Counted from the stretch's first letter, positions 20,258-32,214 are shown. The stretch: DNA of 64,000 nt from Pantoea sp. Lij88 (GCF_030062155.1 NZ_CP118269.1:3038001-3102000), one strand, 5' to 3'. A program made the numbers and translations. The notes: generated from the sequence alone by a model not told the origin.

Positions 20258-21232
20258 ATGAAAACGATTCAACTGGGTACCACCGATCTGCAGGTGTCGC
20301 GCCTCTGTCTGGGTTGTATGACCTATGGCGAGCCAACGCGCGGTAACCACGCCTGGACGCTACCGGAAGAGAGCAGCCGTCCGCTGATCCAGCAGGCGCT
20401 GAACGCGGGCATCAACTTCTTTGATACCGCCAACAGCTACTCCGATGGCAGCAGTGAAGAGATCCTGGGCCGGGCGCTGAAAGATTTTGCCCGCCGCGAA
20501 GAGATTGTGGTCGCCACTAAAGTCTATTTCCCGCTGACCAATCTGTCTCAGGGTCTGTCGCGCAGGAATATCCTGCAGTCGATTGATGACAGCCTGCAGC
20601 GTCTCGGCATGGAGTATGTTGACCTGCTGCAGATTCACCGCTGGGACTACGACACGCCACTGGAAGAGACGCTGGAAGCGCTGCATGATGTCGTGCAGTC
20701 TGGCAAAGCCCGCTATATCGGTGCCTCATCGATGCACGCCAGCCAGTTTGCTCAGGCGTTACAGATGCAGTCGGAACAGGGGTGGCATCGCTTTGTCAGC
20801 ATGCAGGATCAGTACAACCTGATTCAGCGCGAAGAAGAGCGTGAAATGCATCCGCTCTGCCTGAAAGAGCAGATCGCCGTGCTGCCCTGGAGTCCGCTGG
20901 CACGCGGTAAGCTGACCCGCCCGTGGGGTGAGAACACCGCGCGTTCCGCCTCTGATCAGGTGATGGCAAAGCTCTATGACAAGACCGAAGAGAATGATGC
21001 GGTCATTGCAGAGCGTCTGGCGCAGGTGGCAGAAAGTAAAGGTGTGACGCGGGCCCAGGTGGCGCTGGCCTGGCTGCTGAGTAAGCCTGCCGTTACGGCA
21101 CCGATTATTGGCGCGTCGCGTGCTGAGCAATTTGAGGATCTGGTGAAAGCAGTGGATGTCACGCTGAGTGACGAAGAGATTGCCCTGCTGGAAGAGGTCT
21201 ATCAGCCGCATCAGGCGGTCGGATTCGAGTAA
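20258..21232 (+). CDS. yajO: YajO family aldo/keto reductase
   Basis: This NADPH-dependent aldo/keto reductase has a TIM-barrel fold. E. coli YajO has been linked to 1-deoxyxylulose metabolism, which fits its position after dxs; this link is from memory. It is 324 aa. Family signatures seen are NFFDTANSYSDGSSEEILGRAL (catalytic Asp and Tyr), ATKVYFP (Lys), DLLQIHRWD (His) and the cofactor-binding tail APIIGASRAEQFEDL. AGGAG lies 8 nt before the ATG. A symmetric hairpin follows the stop. Confidence 0.93.
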   Translation: MKTIQLGTTDLQVSRLCLGCMTYGEPTRGNHAWTLPEESSRPLIQQALNAGINFFDTANSYSDGSSEEILGRALKDFARREEIVVATKVYFPLTNLSQGLSRRNILQSIDDSLQRLGMEYVDLLQIHRWDYDTPLEETLEALHDVVQSGKARYIGASSMHASQFAQALQMQSEQGWHRFVSMQDQYNLIQREEEREMHPLCLKEQIAVLPWSPLARGKLTRPWGENTARSASDQVMAKLYDKTEENDAVIAERLAQVAESKGVTRAQVALAWLLSKPAVTAPIIGASRAEQFEDLVKAVDVTLSDEEIALLEEVYQPHQAVGFE

Positions 21233-21240
21233 GTACCAAC

Positions 21241-21263
21241 GTGACGCCCTGCCCGGGCGTCAC
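21241..21263. terminator. Hairpin between convergent yajO and pgpA
   Basis: The 9-bp perfect stem GTGACGCCC/GGGCGTCAC with a 5-nt loop lies between the two convergent stop codons. It has no marked U-run on either strand. Confidence 0.55.
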
Positions 21264-21290
21264 CTCTTATCAGGCATTCAGCCCCGACCG

Positions 21291-21797
21291 TTAAGCCGCC
21301 AGCCAGACCCCAATGCCATAGAGCATGGCTGCGGAAATCACACCAGCAATAATATCATCAACCATGATGCCCATGCCGCCATGCACATTGCGGTCAAACC
21401 AGCGAATCGGCCATGGCTTCCACATATCCAGAATACGGAACAGCACAAAGCCGCCCAACACCCATTGCCAGCTGTTAACCGGAATCGCCATCAGCGTAAT
21501 CCACATGCCGATAAACTCATCCCAGACAATACTGCCGTGATCGTGTACGCCCATATCTTTGGCGGTGCGATGGCAGAGATAAACGCCGACGCAGATACCG
21601 ACCAGCACGACCAGCGAATAGAGATCCTGTGGCAGAAAGGTCATCAGCCACCAGAATGGGATGGCCGCCAGCGACCCCATGGTGCCCGGTACGACCGGGC
21701 TTAATCCGCTGCCGAAACCGGTCGCCAGCAGATGCCACGGATTGCTCATCCGCAGGCGGCTTTTCGCCACGTCGTTATTAAGTATCAAAGTGATCAA
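21291..21797 (-). CDS. pgpA: Phosphatidylglycerophosphatase A
   Basis: PgpA dephosphorylates phosphatidylglycerophosphate to phosphatidylglycerol in the inner membrane. It is 168 aa (E. coli 172), with several hydrophobic segments and the conserved [30 protein letters not shown] and [19 protein letters not shown] motifs. The start is the ATG that overlaps the last 20 bp of thiL, giving [15 protein letters not shown] near the N-terminus as in E. coli. It is co-transcribed with thiL. Confidence 0.97.
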   Translation of the reverse strand: MITLILNNDVAKSRLRMSNPWHLLATGFGSGLSPVVPGTMGSLAAIPFWWLMTFLPQDLYSLVVLVGICVGVYLCHRTAKDMGVHDHGSIVWDEFIGMWITLMAIPVNSWQWVLGGFVLFRILDMWKPWPIRWFDRNVHGGMGIMVDDIIAGVISAAMLYGIGVWLAA

Positions 21798-22752
21798 ACC
21801 CTTTATGGCGTAATGTGGCGGGCTTGCCGTTATCCAGCAGCGTCAGGCCTTCCGACTCCGGTGCCATCTGTCCGATGCAGGTATAAGGCACGCCCAGATG
21901 ACCCAGCGCCACATCCAGCGCGCCACGATTCACTTCCGGCACGGTGAAGCAGAGTTCGTAGTCTTCGCCGCCACTCAGCGCCCAGCGCAATACCTGCTCA
22001 GGCTCGAAGTGGTCGCGCAGCGCTGCCGACAGCGGCAGCGCATCCAGATTCACCCGTGCGCCGCAGCCGCTGGCTTTCAGCACGTGGCCGAGGTCGGAAA
22101 TCAGACCGTCGGAAATATCCACTGCCGAAGAGGCCAGCGAACGCAGTGCCTGACCCTGCAGAATGCGCGGCATCGGACGCAGATGACGTTTAATCAGCGC
22201 TTCATGCACCGCCGGATCGCTGATACGGCAGTGATGCTGCAGCAGCGCCAGACCCGCCGCGCTGTCACCCAGCGTGCCGGTCACGAAGATCCAGTCGCCC
22301 GGCTTCGCACCGGAACGCTTCAGGGCGCGGCCCTGCGGCACCAGACCGTGAATCGCCAGCGTCAGGCTCAGCGGGCCACGCGTGGTATCGCCGCCCACCA
22401 GCTGCATATCGTAATATTCCAGCAGTTCAAACAGGCTTTCACTGAAGGCAGAGAGCCAGCTCTCATCGACCTGCGGTAGCGTCAGAGCCAGCGTCAGCCA
22501 CGCGGGATCGGCGCCCATAGCAGCAAGGTCGCTGAGATTCACAGCCAGGGCTTTGTAACCCAGATCGGCAGGATGGATATCCCGTAAGAAGTGCACACCC
22601 GCGACCAGGGTATCGGTGCTGATCGCCAGCGTCTGTTTTTCCGGCACGCTAAGTAACGCACAATCGTCACCGATGCCGAGTTCGACATCACGGCGGCTGC
22701 GTGTTCTGCGGTTGAAATAGCGTGCGATGAGTTCAAATTCACCACAAGACAT
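21778..22752 (-). CDS. thiL: Thiamine-monophosphate kinase
   Basis: ThiL phosphorylates thiamine monophosphate to thiamine diphosphate, the cofactor used by Dxs. It is 324 aa. The PurM-like fold shows [11 protein letters not shown], the conserved Asp-rich metal and substrate sites ([31 protein letters not shown]) and [15 protein letters not shown]. It is separated from nusB by a strong bidirectional terminator in a 55-bp gap, yet overlaps pgpA by 20 bp. It may use read-through from ribD-ribH-nusB or a cryptic promoter. Confidence 0.97.
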   Translation of the reverse strand: MSCGEFELIARYFNRRTRSRRDVELGIGDDCALLSVPEKQTLAISTDTLVAGVHFLRDIHPADLGYKALAVNLSDLAAMGADPAWLTLALTLPQVDESWLSAFSESLFELLEYYDMQLVGGDTTRGPLSLTLAIHGLVPQGRALKRSGAKPGDWIFVTGTLGDSAAGLALLQHHCRISDPAVHEALIKRHLRPMPRILQGQALRSLASSAVDISDGLISDLGHVLKASGCGARVNLDALPLSAALRDHFEPEQVLRWALSGGEDYELCFTVPEVNRGALDVALGHLGVPYTCIGQMAPESEGLTLLDNGKPATLRHKGFDHFDT

Positions 22753-22778
22753 AATTGCGTTCCGCTTAACCCTTCATG

Positions 22779-22806
22779 AAAAAAGGCCGGCAAGCCGGCC
22801 TTTTTG
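22779..22806. terminator. Bidirectional terminator between nusB and thiL
   Basis: The perfect stem AAGGCCGGC/GCCGGCCTT (22783-22802, 2-nt loop) is flanked by an A-run and a T-run, so it can terminate in either direction. It splits the rib-nusB and thiL-pgpA genes, which are read on the same strand. Confidence 0.9.
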
Positions 22807-22807
22807 T

Positions 22808-23227
22808 TTATTTGCGATTGGGTCGAATTTGTGGACCGGCTTTATCCAGCACGCCGTTAACAAATTTATGACTGTCTTCGGCACCGAAGACTTTCGCCAG
22901 CTCAATCCCTTCGTTGATGGCCACTTTATAAGGCACATCATTACGTTTGCTCAGCTCATACAGCGAGATGCGCAGGATCGCTTTTTCTACCTGGCCCAGC
23001 TCTTCGAGCTGACGCGACAGATAGGGCTTCATCAGTCCATCCAGATACGCACTGTTGGTCGCCACACCGGACAGCAGTTCGCGGAAGTAGGTAATGTCGA
23101 CGTCTTTGACGTCCTGTTCCGCCAGAAACTGGTATTCCACATCGGCAATGTCGTTATTCGACAACTGCCAGGAGTAAAGCGCCTGAACAGCGCACTCACG
23201 GGCGCGACGACGAGCAGCAGGTTTCAC
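22808..23227 (-). CDS. nusB: Transcription antitermination factor NusB
   Basis: NusB binds NusE (S10) and boxA RNA in antitermination of rRNA operons. It is 139 aa, all helical. It has the N-terminal Arg-rich start [21 protein letters not shown] and the conserved [29 protein letters not shown] segment. It lies 19 bp downstream of ribH on the same strand and ends at a strong terminator. The enterobacterial ribD-ribH-nusB order is kept. Confidence 0.98.
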   Translation of the reverse strand: MKPAARRRARECAVQALYSWQLSNNDIADVEYQFLAEQDVKDVDITYFRELLSGVATNSAYLDGLMKPYLSRQLEELGQVEKAILRISLYELSKRNDVPYKVAINEGIELAKVFGAEDSHKFVNGVLDKAGPQIRPNRK

Positions 23228-23246
23228 AAAATTCCCCTTACAAAAA

Positions 23247-23717
23247 TCAGGCTTTAATGGCTTTCAATACGTTGATCATTTCGAGCGCAGTCAGAGCCGC
23301 TTCAGCACCTTTGTTACCCGCTTTGGTGCCGGCACGCTCAATGGCCTGCTCGATGCTTTCAGTGGTCAGCACGCCAAACGCGACGGGAATGTCGCTGTTC
23401 ATGGCCACGCTGGCGATACCGGAGCTGGCTTCACCCGCCACATATTCGAAGTGGGCAGTGCCACCACGAATGACGGTGCCGAGTGCGATAATCGCATCAT
23501 ATTTGCCGGAGTTTGCCAGCGCACGGGCTGCCAGAGGCAGTTCGTAAGCACCAGGCACCCAGACTACGGTGATATTGTCATCTTTGACCTGGCCGATACG
23601 TTTCAGGGCATCAACTGCGCCATCCAGCAGGCTGTCATTAATGAAGTTGTTAAAACGCGCAATAACGATGGCAACATTGGCCTCAGGCGTTGCAACAGCA
23701 GCTTCGATAACTTTCAT
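23247..23717 (-). CDS. ribH: 6,7-dimethyl-8-ribityllumazine synthase
   Basis: Lumazine synthase (RibH, also named RibE in E. coli) condenses the pyrimidinedione and dihydroxybutanone phosphate, the penultimate step of riboflavin synthesis, as a 60-mer shell. The start was set at the ATG giving [20 protein letters not shown], preceded by AAAGGAT. This yields 156 aa, the standard length; a longer in-frame start adds an unrelated leader. Active-site signatures are [25 protein letters not shown] (catalytic His) and [15 protein letters not shown]. It lies between ribD and nusB. Confidence 0.97.
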   Translation of the reverse strand: MKVIEAAVATPEANVAIVIARFNNFINDSLLDGAVDALKRIGQVKDDNITVVWVPGAYELPLAARALANSGKYDAIIALGTVIRGGTAHFEYVAGEASSGIASVAMNSDIPVAFGVLTTESIEQAIERAGTKAGNKGAEAALTALEMINVLKAIKA

Positions 23718-23807
23718 ACTTATCCTTTCAGGGGTTTGGTTAGCCCCGCGCAGGGGGGCGGATTCTATCATACTCTTGGGCGGCGTGCTCTCGCTTTTCC
23801 GACCGTG

Positions 23808-24908
23808 TTATTGTGGTGTCAGGGTCAGGCGTAAATCGTCACCGACCTGCCGGACATCGCTGAAACGGAACGCAGGCGCGTCGGCCAGCTGGCTGAGTCC
23901 CGGCAGCTGACACAGGCCGCGTCCTTCATGACCTAACAGCTTAGGTGCCAGATAAACAATCAGTTCATCGACCAGTCCGGCCTGCAACAGCGCACCGGCC
24001 AGCGTGGCACCCGCTTCAACCCAGACACTGTTAATCTGTTGCCTTCCCAGCAGCATCATCATCGCGACCAGATCCAGCTGCTGTCCGCGCAGCGGCACGG
24101 CGATTTGCGTCACATCGGCGGGCCAGCTCTGCTGATCCGGCTGATGACGCATCAGCCAGGTTTCACCCGGCTGCGAAATGAGGCGATGCTGCGGCGTGAC
24201 GCGATTCTGGCTGTCGATAATCACGCGCACTGGCTGACGCAACTGCTGCTCATCGAGCAGAGACCGCGTCTCTGCATTGAGTTCAGACCAGCGCACCGTC
24301 AGGGAGGGATCGTCCGCCAGCACCGTCGCGCTGCTGCTGAGGATGGCGGCGCTTTGCGCACGCAGACGCTGCACATCACGGCGGGCAGCTGGCGAGGTTA
24401 TCCACTGGCTTTCGCCGCTGGCCATGGCCGTCCGACCATCCAGTGACGCGCCCAGCTTGAGCTGAATCCAGGGAAAGCCGGTCCGCATCCGCTTCAGGAA
24501 GCCGCGATTAAGCGCTTCGGCTTCGGGCATCATCAGCCCGTGGCTGACTTCAATGCCCGCCTGTTGCAGACGGTGCAGTCCACGCCCCGCGACCTGCGGA
24601 TTAGGGTCCTGCATGGCGGCCACAACACGGGTAACGCCCGCGGCGATCAGCGCATCACAACAGGGCGGCGTGCGGCCATGATGGCTGCAGGGTTCCAGCG
24701 TGACATAAGCCGTTGCGCCACGCGCTTTCTCACCCGCCATGCGCAGCGCGTGGACTTCTGCATGCGGTTCACCGGCGCGCTGATGCCAGCCCTCACCGAC
24801 TATTTCGCCATCGCGCACAATCACGCAGCCGACATTGGGGTTCGGCATCGTCGTAAAACGGCCGCGTCGCGCCAGTTCCAGCGCGCGTGCCATATAACGT
24901 TCATCCAT
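23808..24908 (-). CDS. ribD: Bifunctional riboflavin deaminase/reductase RibD
   Basis: RibD performs the second and third steps of riboflavin synthesis: deamination of the pyrimidine and NADPH reduction of its ribosyl side chain. It is 366 aa. The N-terminal CMP/dCMP-type deaminase carries HAEVHALRMAG (zinc His and catalytic Glu) and PCSHHGRTPPCCDALI (zinc Cys pair). The C-terminal reductase has LKLGASLDGRTAMASGESQWIT. It lies 3 bp downstream of the nrdR stop, so nrdR-ribD-ribH-nusB is one transcription unit. Confidence 0.98.
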   Translation of the reverse strand: MDERYMARALELARRGRFTTMPNPNVGCVIVRDGEIVGEGWHQRAGEPHAEVHALRMAGEKARGATAYVTLEPCSHHGRTPPCCDALIAAGVTRVVAAMQDPNPQVAGRGLHRLQQAGIEVSHGLMMPEAEALNRGFLKRMRTGFPWIQLKLGASLDGRTAMASGESQWITSPAARRDVQRLRAQSAAILSSSATVLADDPSLTVRWSELNAETRSLLDEQQLRQPVRVIIDSQNRVTPQHRLISQPGETWLMRHQPDQQSWPADVTQIAVPLRGQQLDLVAMMMLLGRQQINSVWVEAGATLAGALLQAGLVDELIVYLAPKLLGHEGRGLCQLPGLSQLADAPAFRFSDVRQVGDDLRLTLTPQ

Positions 24909-24911
24909 ACT

Positions 24912-25361
24912 TTAATCCTGTAACCGGGCGATCTCTTCGCCAAAATCACGAATATCTTCAAAGCTGCGGTAAACCGAGGCGAAGCGAATATAGGCGACTT
25001 TATCGAGCTTCTTCAGCTCATCCATCACCAGATTGCCAATCAGCTTACTGGGGATCTCGCGTTCGCCGGTGGCGCGCAGCTGGGTTTTAATATGGTTGAC
25101 GGCGCTTTCAACCGCATCGGCGCTGACAGGACGCTTCTCCAGCGCTTTCATCATCCCGCTGGCCATTTTGTCTTCATTGAAGGGTTCGCGCACGTCATTG
25201 CTTTTCACCACGCGTGGCATCACCAGTTCCGCCACCTCAAAGGTGGTGAAGCGTTCATGACACATCAGACACTGGCGGCGGCGGCGCACCGAGGAGCCTT
25301 CACTAACCAGACGAGAATCAATCACTTTGGTGTCCACAGCGGAGCAGAATGGGCAATGCAT
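24912..25361 (-). CDS. nrdR: Transcriptional repressor NrdR
   Basis: NrdR senses dATP/ATP and represses ribonucleotide reductase operons. The start was set at the ATG giving [19 protein letters not shown] (149 aa, the standard length); in-frame upstream codons extend past the conserved zinc ribbon. The N-terminal zinc ribbon has CPFC and CLMC with an RRRRQ basic patch, followed by an ATP-cone (about 49-139). It is first in the operon with ribD, and divergent from kbp. Confidence 0.97.
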   Translation of the reverse strand: MHCPFCSAVDTKVIDSRLVSEGSSVRRRRQCLMCHERFTTFEVAELVMPRVVKSNDVREPFNEDKMASGMMKALEKRPVSADAVESAVNHIKTQLRATGEREIPSKLIGNLVMDELKKLDKVAYIRFASVYRSFEDIRDFGEEIARLQD

Positions 25362-25547
25362 GACGTTTCCTGACGCGAGAGTGATGGGCCTGACAGTGTA
25401 GCGCGAACTGCGAATCAACAAAATCTCTTCCGTGCCTTTCACCGGCTTCTCATCGCAGGATAAACACGGCTAAATTTCGTCTGCGGCAAAAGGGACTACG
25501 CTTTAAGGGCTACAATTAAAATTTTCCACTAACACATTGGAGGTTGT

Positions 25548-25985
25548 ATGGGTCTGTTTAACTTTGTGAAAGAAGCCGGCGAAAAACTCTGGGATGCCGT
25601 GAATGGCGGAGATGACCAGAATAAAAAGCTGCAGGATCACATCAACAAGCTCGGCTTGCCTGACAGTGACAAGGTTGACGTGAAGGTCAATGGCGATACG
25701 GTGACCGTGACCGGCGACGGCCTCTCTCAGGAGCTGAAAGAGAAGATTCTGATCGCGGCAGGTAACGTGGCAGGCATCACGAAAGTCGAAGACAACGTCA
25801 CCGTGACAGACAGCGCGGCCGAGTCCGAGCTTTATACCGTGAAAAAAGGCGACACCCTGAGCGCAATTTCCAAACAGGTTTACGGCAACGCTAACGAATA
25901 TAACAAGATTTTCGAAGCGAATAAGCCAATGCTCTCGCATCCTGATAAGATCTATCCTGGCCAGGTTTTACGTATTCCAAAATAA
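25548..25985 (+). CDS. kbp: Kbp (YgaU), BON-LysM potassium-binding protein
   Basis: Kbp is a cytoplasmic potassium-binding protein required for growth at high external K+ in E. coli. It is 145 aa: an N-terminal BON domain (about 25-85) and a C-terminal LysM domain (about 95-143, from [20 protein letters not shown] to [10 protein letters not shown]). [18 protein letters not shown] matches E. coli YgaU. There is no signal peptide. An excellent GGAGG lies before the ATG. In E. coli the gene is far away, so this location between nrdR and yajI is a rearrangement. Confidence 0.93.
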   Translation: MGLFNFVKEAGEKLWDAVNGGDDQNKKLQDHINKLGLPDSDKVDVKVNGDTVTVTGDGLSQELKEKILIAAGNVAGITKVEDNVTVTDSAAESELYTVKKGDTLSAISKQVYGNANEYNKIFEANKPMLSHPDKIYPGQVLRIPK

Positions 25986-26001
25986 CGGACAAGGATAACT
26001 T

Positions 26002-26580
26002 ATGAGCAGGATGGTTTGGATTCCGGCGGCGCTCTCTTTGATCACGCTGAGCGGCTGCAGCAGCACGGCCAGCACCCCGCAGGTCAGAGAGTTGCATCAG
26101 GAAGTGAGTCAGCTTAATCAGCAGATGCAGCACCTGACCACGCAGGCCAGCGCGCTGGAGATCCAGGGGCAGCTCAACAGCCAGCTGCAGCAGGGTGCCT
26201 GGCTGGTGCCGCAGGCGAATACGCCGGTAGCACTGCAGACTCAGCTCGGCACGCTGCGACTGACGCTGTCGCCGGTTACCGCTGAAGCCAGCGGCTCACG
26301 GGCAACCCTGACTGTGCGTTCAATGGACGATCGGCCTTTGCCCGCCCTGCATGCAACGGTGATCTGGGGTGAACTCGACCCGGCGACCGGTAAACCGCTG
26401 AGCAGCGACAGTCTGAGTCAGACCGTGGCGGTGCCTGCTTCGCTGCTCCCGCAGCACTTGGCAAGCATCCCGTTGCGCCTCAGCGGCCTGACACCGGAGC
26501 AACTGGGTTATGTCCGCGTGCATAACGTGACCGGTGACGCACCGGCCCGGACCTCCCCTGCTGCACCCGCTAATCCTTAG
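26002..26580 (+). CDS. yajI: YajI-like DUF3251 lipoprotein
   Basis: This is a predicted lipoprotein of unknown function, 192 aa. The signal peptide ends in TLSG before Cys19. A short coiled-coil segment follows (about 28-60, VRELHQEVSQLNQQMQHL), then a beta-rich domain with the LGTLRLTLSPVTAEASGSRA and HATVIWGEL stretches typical of DUF3251. The name rests on these features and on its position beside nrdR, where E. coli has yajI; similarity was judged by eye. It lies 16 bp after kbp, so the two probably share a transcript. Confidence 0.75.
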   Translation: MSRMVWIPAALSLITLSGCSSTASTPQVRELHQEVSQLNQQMQHLTTQASALEIQGQLNSQLQQGAWLVPQANTPVALQTQLGTLRLTLSPVTAEASGSRATLTVRSMDDRPLPALHATVIWGELDPATGKPLSSDSLSQTVAVPASLLPQHLASIPLRLSGLTPEQLGYVRVHNVTGDAPARTSPAAPANP

Positions 26581-26589
26581 CAGGTGTGC

Positions 26590-26626
26590 AAAAAAAAACG
26601 GGCAGCCAGAAGGCTGCCCGTTTTTA
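26590..26626. terminator. Bidirectional terminator between yajI and secF
   Basis: The perfect stem ACGGGCAGCC/GGCTGCCCGT is flanked by an A-run on the left and a T-run on the right. It serves the convergent kbp-yajI and queA-tgt-yajC-secDF units. Confidence 0.93.
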
Positions 26627-26640
26627 TGTCTGACGCGCGA

Positions 26641-27609
26641 TTAAGGCAGGATAGAAGGCTGATCGGCCCCCTCTTTCTCCACTTTCTGCACCATCATATG
26701 TTCACGCTTCATGCCCAGCTTCAGCGCCAGCGCCGAAGAGACATAAATTGATGAAATCGTACCAATCGTCACACCAATCAGCATGGTCAGTGAGAAGCCT
26801 TTCAGCAGCGCACCACCAAACACGAACAGGATGAGGATCATCGCCAGCGTCGTTAGCGAGGTAATCAGCGTACGGCTTAACGTCTGAGTCAGTGACACGT
26901 TCGTAATATCGTAAGAGCTGCCGCGACGGATCTTGCGGAAGTTTTCACGAATACGGTCAGAGACCACGATTTTATCGTTAAGCGAGTAGCCAATCACCGA
27001 CATCAGCGAGGCAACAATCGTCAGGTCGATTTCAATGCGGAACAGCGCCAGCAGGCCGCAAGTGATGATCACGTCATGCGCCAGCGCCAGCACGGTGCCC
27101 AATGCCAGACGCCACTCAAAGCGAAAACCGATATAGATCAGAATCGCAATCAGTGCAGACAACAGCGCCATCGCACCCGCCTGCGCCAGGTCGCTACCCA
27201 CACTCGGGCCAACGAACTCAATGCGCTTAACGGTCGCGTTTTGCTGTGTGGTCTGGTTGATCACCGACACCACTTTATTGCCTAACTCCGTACCCGCCGG
27301 GCCGGTAACCGGTGCCATACGCACCATGACGTCACGGCTGCTGCCAAAGTTCTGCACCAGCGGCTCGTCAAAGCCCGCTTTCACCAGTTCACTGCGCAGC
27401 GTGTCGAGGTCGGCCGGTTTTTCCAGCGCGATCTCAATCACCGTACCACCGGTGAAATCGAGGCCCCAGTTAAAACCACGCACACCCACGATCGCAATCG
27501 CAGCGAGAATCAGCAGTCCTGAAATGATGAAGGCCAGCTTATCCCAGCGCATAAAGTCGACGACTTTACGCCCGTGGTTTAACTGCTCAATGTTATATTC
27601 CTGTGCCAC
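26641..27609 (-). CDS. secF: Protein translocase subunit SecF
   Basis: SecF forms with SecD and YajC the inner-membrane complex that uses the proton gradient to pull secreted proteins through SecYEG. The start was set at a GTG giving (M)[14 protein letters not shown] with GAGGAG 8 nt upstream (322 aa; E. coli 323). An earlier in-frame start would read back into secD. There are six transmembrane segments, a periplasmic domain with [12 protein letters not shown], and the conserved [20 protein letters not shown] motif. It is last gene of the operon. Confidence 0.97.
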   Translation of the reverse strand: MAQEYNIEQLNHGRKVVDFMRWDKLAFIISGLLILAAIAIVGVRGFNWGLDFTGGTVIEIALEKPADLDTLRSELVKAGFDEPLVQNFGSSRDVMVRMAPVTGPAGTELGNKVVSVINQTTQQNATVKRIEFVGPSVGSDLAQAGAMALLSALIAILIYIGFRFEWRLALGTVLALAHDVIITCGLLALFRIEIDLTIVASLMSVIGYSLNDKIVVSDRIRENFRKIRRGSSYDITNVSLTQTLSRTLITSLTTLAMILILFVFGGALLKGFSLTMLIGVTIGTISSIYVSSALALKLGMKREHMMVQKVEKEGADQPSILP

Positions 27610-27619
27610 AACGCACTCC

Positions 27620-29467
27620 TCAGATAGACAGCTTGTTGATGCGTTTGCCACCGTAAACCAGGTTAACAATGGCACGGGTACCGACAATCGCGGTGAACAT
27701 TGAGGTCGCGATACCAATTGCAGTGGTAATAGCAAAGCCTTTGATCGAACCGGTGCCGACCGCATAAAGAATGATAACTTTGATCAGGGTGGTCACGTTC
27801 GCATCGACAATACTGGAGAAGGCGCCTTTATAGCCTTCATGAATTGCCTGCTGGACCGAGCGCCCGTTACGCAGCTCTTCTTTAATACGTTCGTTAATCA
27901 GTACGTTGGCATCCACTGCCACCGCCAGCGTTAACACGATACCGGCAATACCCGGCATGGTCAGGGTCGCGCCAGGCAGCAGGGACATGATGCCGACAAT
28001 CAGCACCAGGTTGACCAGCAGCGCACTCGTCGCAATCAGACCAAACTTCTTATAGAACACCACCATAAACAGGATCGAGGCGAGCAGACCCCAAAGGCAG
28101 GCTTCCAGACCCTGAGTAATGTTTTGCTGACCCATGGTCGGCCCGATAGTACGCTCTTCCACAATCTGGATTGGCGCAATCAACGCACCGGCACGCAGCA
28201 GCAGCGACAGCTGACGCGCTTCGTTCGGGTTGTTGATACCGGTGATGCGGAAGCTGTTCCCCAGGCGAGACTGGATGTTAGCGACGTTAATCACCTCTTC
28301 CTGTTTCACCAGAATTGAACGGCCATTGGCATCTTTTTTACCGCTGTCCTTATACTCCACAAACAGGGTCGCCATCGGCTTACCGATGTTGTCCTTGGTG
28401 AAATTGGACATGATGTTACCGCCTGCGCCATCCAGTGAAATGTTCACCTGTGGCTGGTTGTACTCATCCATGCTGGAGGTTGAGTCGGTGATATGGTCAC
28501 CGGTCAGGATCACCCGCTTGTAGAGCACGACCGGCTGGCCATCACGCATGTCTTTGACTTCAGAGTCACCCGGAACACGGCCACTGGCCGCAGCCGCAGG
28601 ATCCACACTGGTGTTCACCAGACGGAATTCCAGCGTCGCGGTTGCGCCCAGAATCTCTTTGGCGCGCGCCGTATCCTGAATACCCGGCAGCTCAACCACG
28701 ATGCGATCGGAACCCTGACGCTGAACCAGCGGTTCAGCCACGCCAAGCTGGTTTACACGGTTACGCAGAATCGTAATGTTCTGCTGAACCGCATATTCAC
28801 GCGCTTCGCTGAGACGGGCATCGCTCATGGTGGCACGCAGGGCATCGCTGCCGCTGCTGTTGATCACCAGATCCTGATGACGCGAGGACAGCCAGGAGAT
28901 CGCCGCATCACGACTGGCAGCGTCACGGAAACGAATTTCCACGCCGTAGTTCGCGATTTTGTTGACGGTGGTGTAAGGGATATTTTTGGTGCGCAGATCG
29001 CTACGCAGCGTGTCAGCATTCTGCTCCTGCAGCTTGCTGAGCGCGGTGTCCATGTCCACTTCCATCAGGAAGTGCACACCACCACGCAGATCGAGACCGA
29101 GTTTCATCGGCTCTGCTGACAGCATACTCAGCCAGCGCGGCGTGGCTGGCGCAAGGTTCAGCGCGACAACGTAGTTTTCACCCAGCGCTTTCATGATCGC
29201 TTCACGGGCGCGTAACTGCACATCCGTATTATTGAAGCGCGCGGTAATCGCACCGTTTTCCAGCGCAACCGATTTGCTCTGGATATTGTCTTGTTTTAAT
29301 GCGGACTGAATTTGATCCAACGTCTGCTCACTGGCGGCGCTTCCGCGCGCACCAGTGACTTGAACGGCCGGATCCTCACCATACAGGTTGGGAAGCGCAT
29401 AGAGCAGGCCGACGAGAATAACGACGACCAGCATCACGTACTTCCACAAAGGATAACGATTTAACAC
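27620..29467 (-). CDS. secD: Protein translocase subunit SecD
   Basis: SecD is the larger subunit of the SecDF export motor. The start was set at a GTG giving (M)[15 protein letters not shown] with AAGGGA upstream, which yields 615 aa exactly as in E. coli. Upstream in-frame starts are unsupported. There is one N-terminal and five C-terminal membrane segments around a large periplasmic domain ([16 protein letters not shown]). The channel motif [22 protein letters not shown] carries the proton-relay Asp. Both secD and secF begin with GTG. Confidence 0.97.
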   Translation of the reverse strand: MLNRYPLWKYVMLVVVILVGLLYALPNLYGEDPAVQVTGARGSAASEQTLDQIQSALKQDNIQSKSVALENGAITARFNNTDVQLRAREAIMKALGENYVVALNLAPATPRWLSMLSAEPMKLGLDLRGGVHFLMEVDMDTALSKLQEQNADTLRSDLRTKNIPYTTVNKIANYGVEIRFRDAASRDAAISWLSSRHQDLVINSSGSDALRATMSDARLSEAREYAVQQNITILRNRVNQLGVAEPLVQRQGSDRIVVELPGIQDTARAKEILGATATLEFRLVNTSVDPAAAASGRVPGDSEVKDMRDGQPVVLYKRVILTGDHITDSTSSMDEYNQPQVNISLDGAGGNIMSNFTKDNIGKPMATLFVEYKDSGKKDANGRSILVKQEEVINVANIQSRLGNSFRITGINNPNEARQLSLLLRAGALIAPIQIVEERTIGPTMGQQNITQGLEACLWGLLASILFMVVFYKKFGLIATSALLVNLVLIVGIMSLLPGATLTMPGIAGIVLTLAVAVDANVLINERIKEELRNGRSVQQAIHEGYKGAFSSIVDANVTTLIKVIILYAVGTGSIKGFAITTAIGIATSMFTAIVGTRAIVNLVYGGKRINKLSI

Positions 29468-29492
29468 GGCAGTTCCCTTAGGGAAGAAAGAA

Positions 29493-29824
29493 TTACAGCG
29501 CCTTGATAGTGCCTTTAGGCAGCACGGCGGCGACGAAATCACGTTTAATGACGACTTCATTGGTGTCATTCAGCGCGATAGCTACGTAGCCCGTGTCAGA
29601 GACTTTCGTTACGCGGCCTACCAGGCCACCGCTGGTCAGCACTTCATCACCCTTAGAGATGGAATCCATCAGCTTCTTGTGCTCTTTCGCACGTTTCTGC
29701 TGCGGACGCAGGATCATGAAATAGAAAATCAGACCAAACACCACCAGCATGATCACCAGAGAATACGGACTTCCCTGAGACGGTGCGCCAGCTGCAGCCA
29801 CGGCGTCAGAAATGAATAAGCTCA

Positions 29825-29825
<1 letters not shown>
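29493..29825 (-). CDS. yajC: Preprotein translocase accessory protein YajC
   Basis: This small membrane protein is associated with SecDF. It is 110 aa: one transmembrane segment (about 19-38, [18 protein letters not shown]) and a cytoplasmic tail with [26 protein letters not shown]. Its start ATG overlaps the tgt stop by one base, and secD follows 25 bp later, so the operon is tightly packed. Confidence 0.97.
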
Positions 29826-31036
<1,211 letters not shown>

Positions 31037-31051
31037 CTATCGGTTAATAAA

Positions 31052-32122
31052 TCAGTCGCCCACTTTTTCCAGCGGCGCCTGCGGATTTTTGCTGATAAAC
31101 ATCGCGTCACCATAACTGAAGAAACGATATTGCTCAGCCACGGCTGCGTGATACGCCGCCATGGTGTGCTGATAACCGGCAAAGGCCGAGACCAGCATAA
31201 TCAGAGTCGATTCGGGCAGGTGGAAGTTGGTGATCAGCGCATCGATCACCTGATACTCATAGCCCGGATAGATAAAAATCTGGGTATCGTCGAAGAACGG
31301 CGCAATCAGGGCATCCTGACTCGCTTTGGCGGCGCTCTCCAGCGAACGCACGGAGGTGGTGCCGACGGCGACCACTTTATTGCCACGCGCTTTACAGGCC
31401 AGCACCGCGTCGACCACTTCCTGCGGCACTTCGGCATATTCCGCGTGCATGTGATGCTCTTCGATGTTCTCGACGCGCACCGGCTGGAAGGTACCTGCAC
31501 CGACATGCAGCGTCACGAAGGCCATCTCAATGCCCTTCTCTTTCAGCGCCTGCAGCAGCGGTTCATCGAAATGCAGACCGGCGGTCGGGGCCGCGACGGC
31601 TCCCGGACGGGCGCTGTAAACGGTCTGATAAAGCTCGCGATCCGCCTCTTCATCAGGACGATCGATATAGGGCGGCAGTGGCATATGGCCGACGCTGTTG
31701 AGGATGTCGAGCACCGCGCGCTCATCATCAAAGACAATCTCAAACAGCGCATCGTGGCGTGCCACCATGGTCGCTTTCACGCTCTCATCTTCGCCCAGCA
31801 GCAGTTCTGCACCCGGCTTCGGCGCTTTCGAGGCACGCACGTGCGCCAGTACGCGTTTGTCGTCGAGCATCCGCTCTACCAGCATCTCGATTTTGCCGCC
31901 GCTCGCTTTACGGCCAAAGACGCGCGCCGGAATCACACGGGTGTTGTTGAACACCAGCAGATCGCCTGGATTCAGCTTATCCAGCACGTCGGTGAAAACA
32001 CCGTGCGACAAGGCACCGCTGGAGCCATCGAGCGACAGCAGGCGACAGCCACTGCGCTGCGCCTGGGGATAGTGAGCAATCAGGGATTCGGGCAGTTCAA
32101 AAGCAAAATCGGCGACACGCAT
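31052..32122 (-). CDS. queA: S-adenosylmethionine:tRNA ribosyltransferase-isomerase
   Basis: QueA converts preQ1-tRNA to epoxyqueuosine using the ribosyl moiety of SAM. The start was set at the ATG giving [19 protein letters not shown], which yields 356 aa as in E. coli. A longer in-frame extension runs past the likely promoter region and into acpH on the other strand. Conserved blocks include [31 protein letters not shown] and [18 protein letters not shown]. It is first gene of its operon, divergent from acpH over about 100 bp. Confidence 0.97.
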   Translation of the reverse strand: MRVADFAFELPESLIAHYPQAQRSGCRLLSLDGSSGALSHGVFTDVLDKLNPGDLLVFNNTRVIPARVFGRKASGGKIEMLVERMLDDKRVLAHVRASKAPKPGAELLLGEDESVKATMVARHDALFEIVFDDERAVLDILNSVGHMPLPPYIDRPDEEADRELYQTVYSARPGAVAAPTAGLHFDEPLLQALKEKGIEMAFVTLHVGAGTFQPVRVENIEEHHMHAEYAEVPQEVVDAVLACKARGNKVVAVGTTSVRSLESAAKASQDALIAPFFDDTQIFIYPGYEYQVIDALITNFHLPESTLIMLVSAFAGYQHTMAAYHAAVAEQYRFFSYGDAMFISKNPQAPLEKVGD

Positions 32123-32214
32123 TGAAATGTTCTTTCTCAGGCAAAAACAGGCGGCACAGTTTAGCGGAAAAACGACCAATTCTGAACAACTGGCTGCGCA
32201 AAGGCAGTTCTGCC

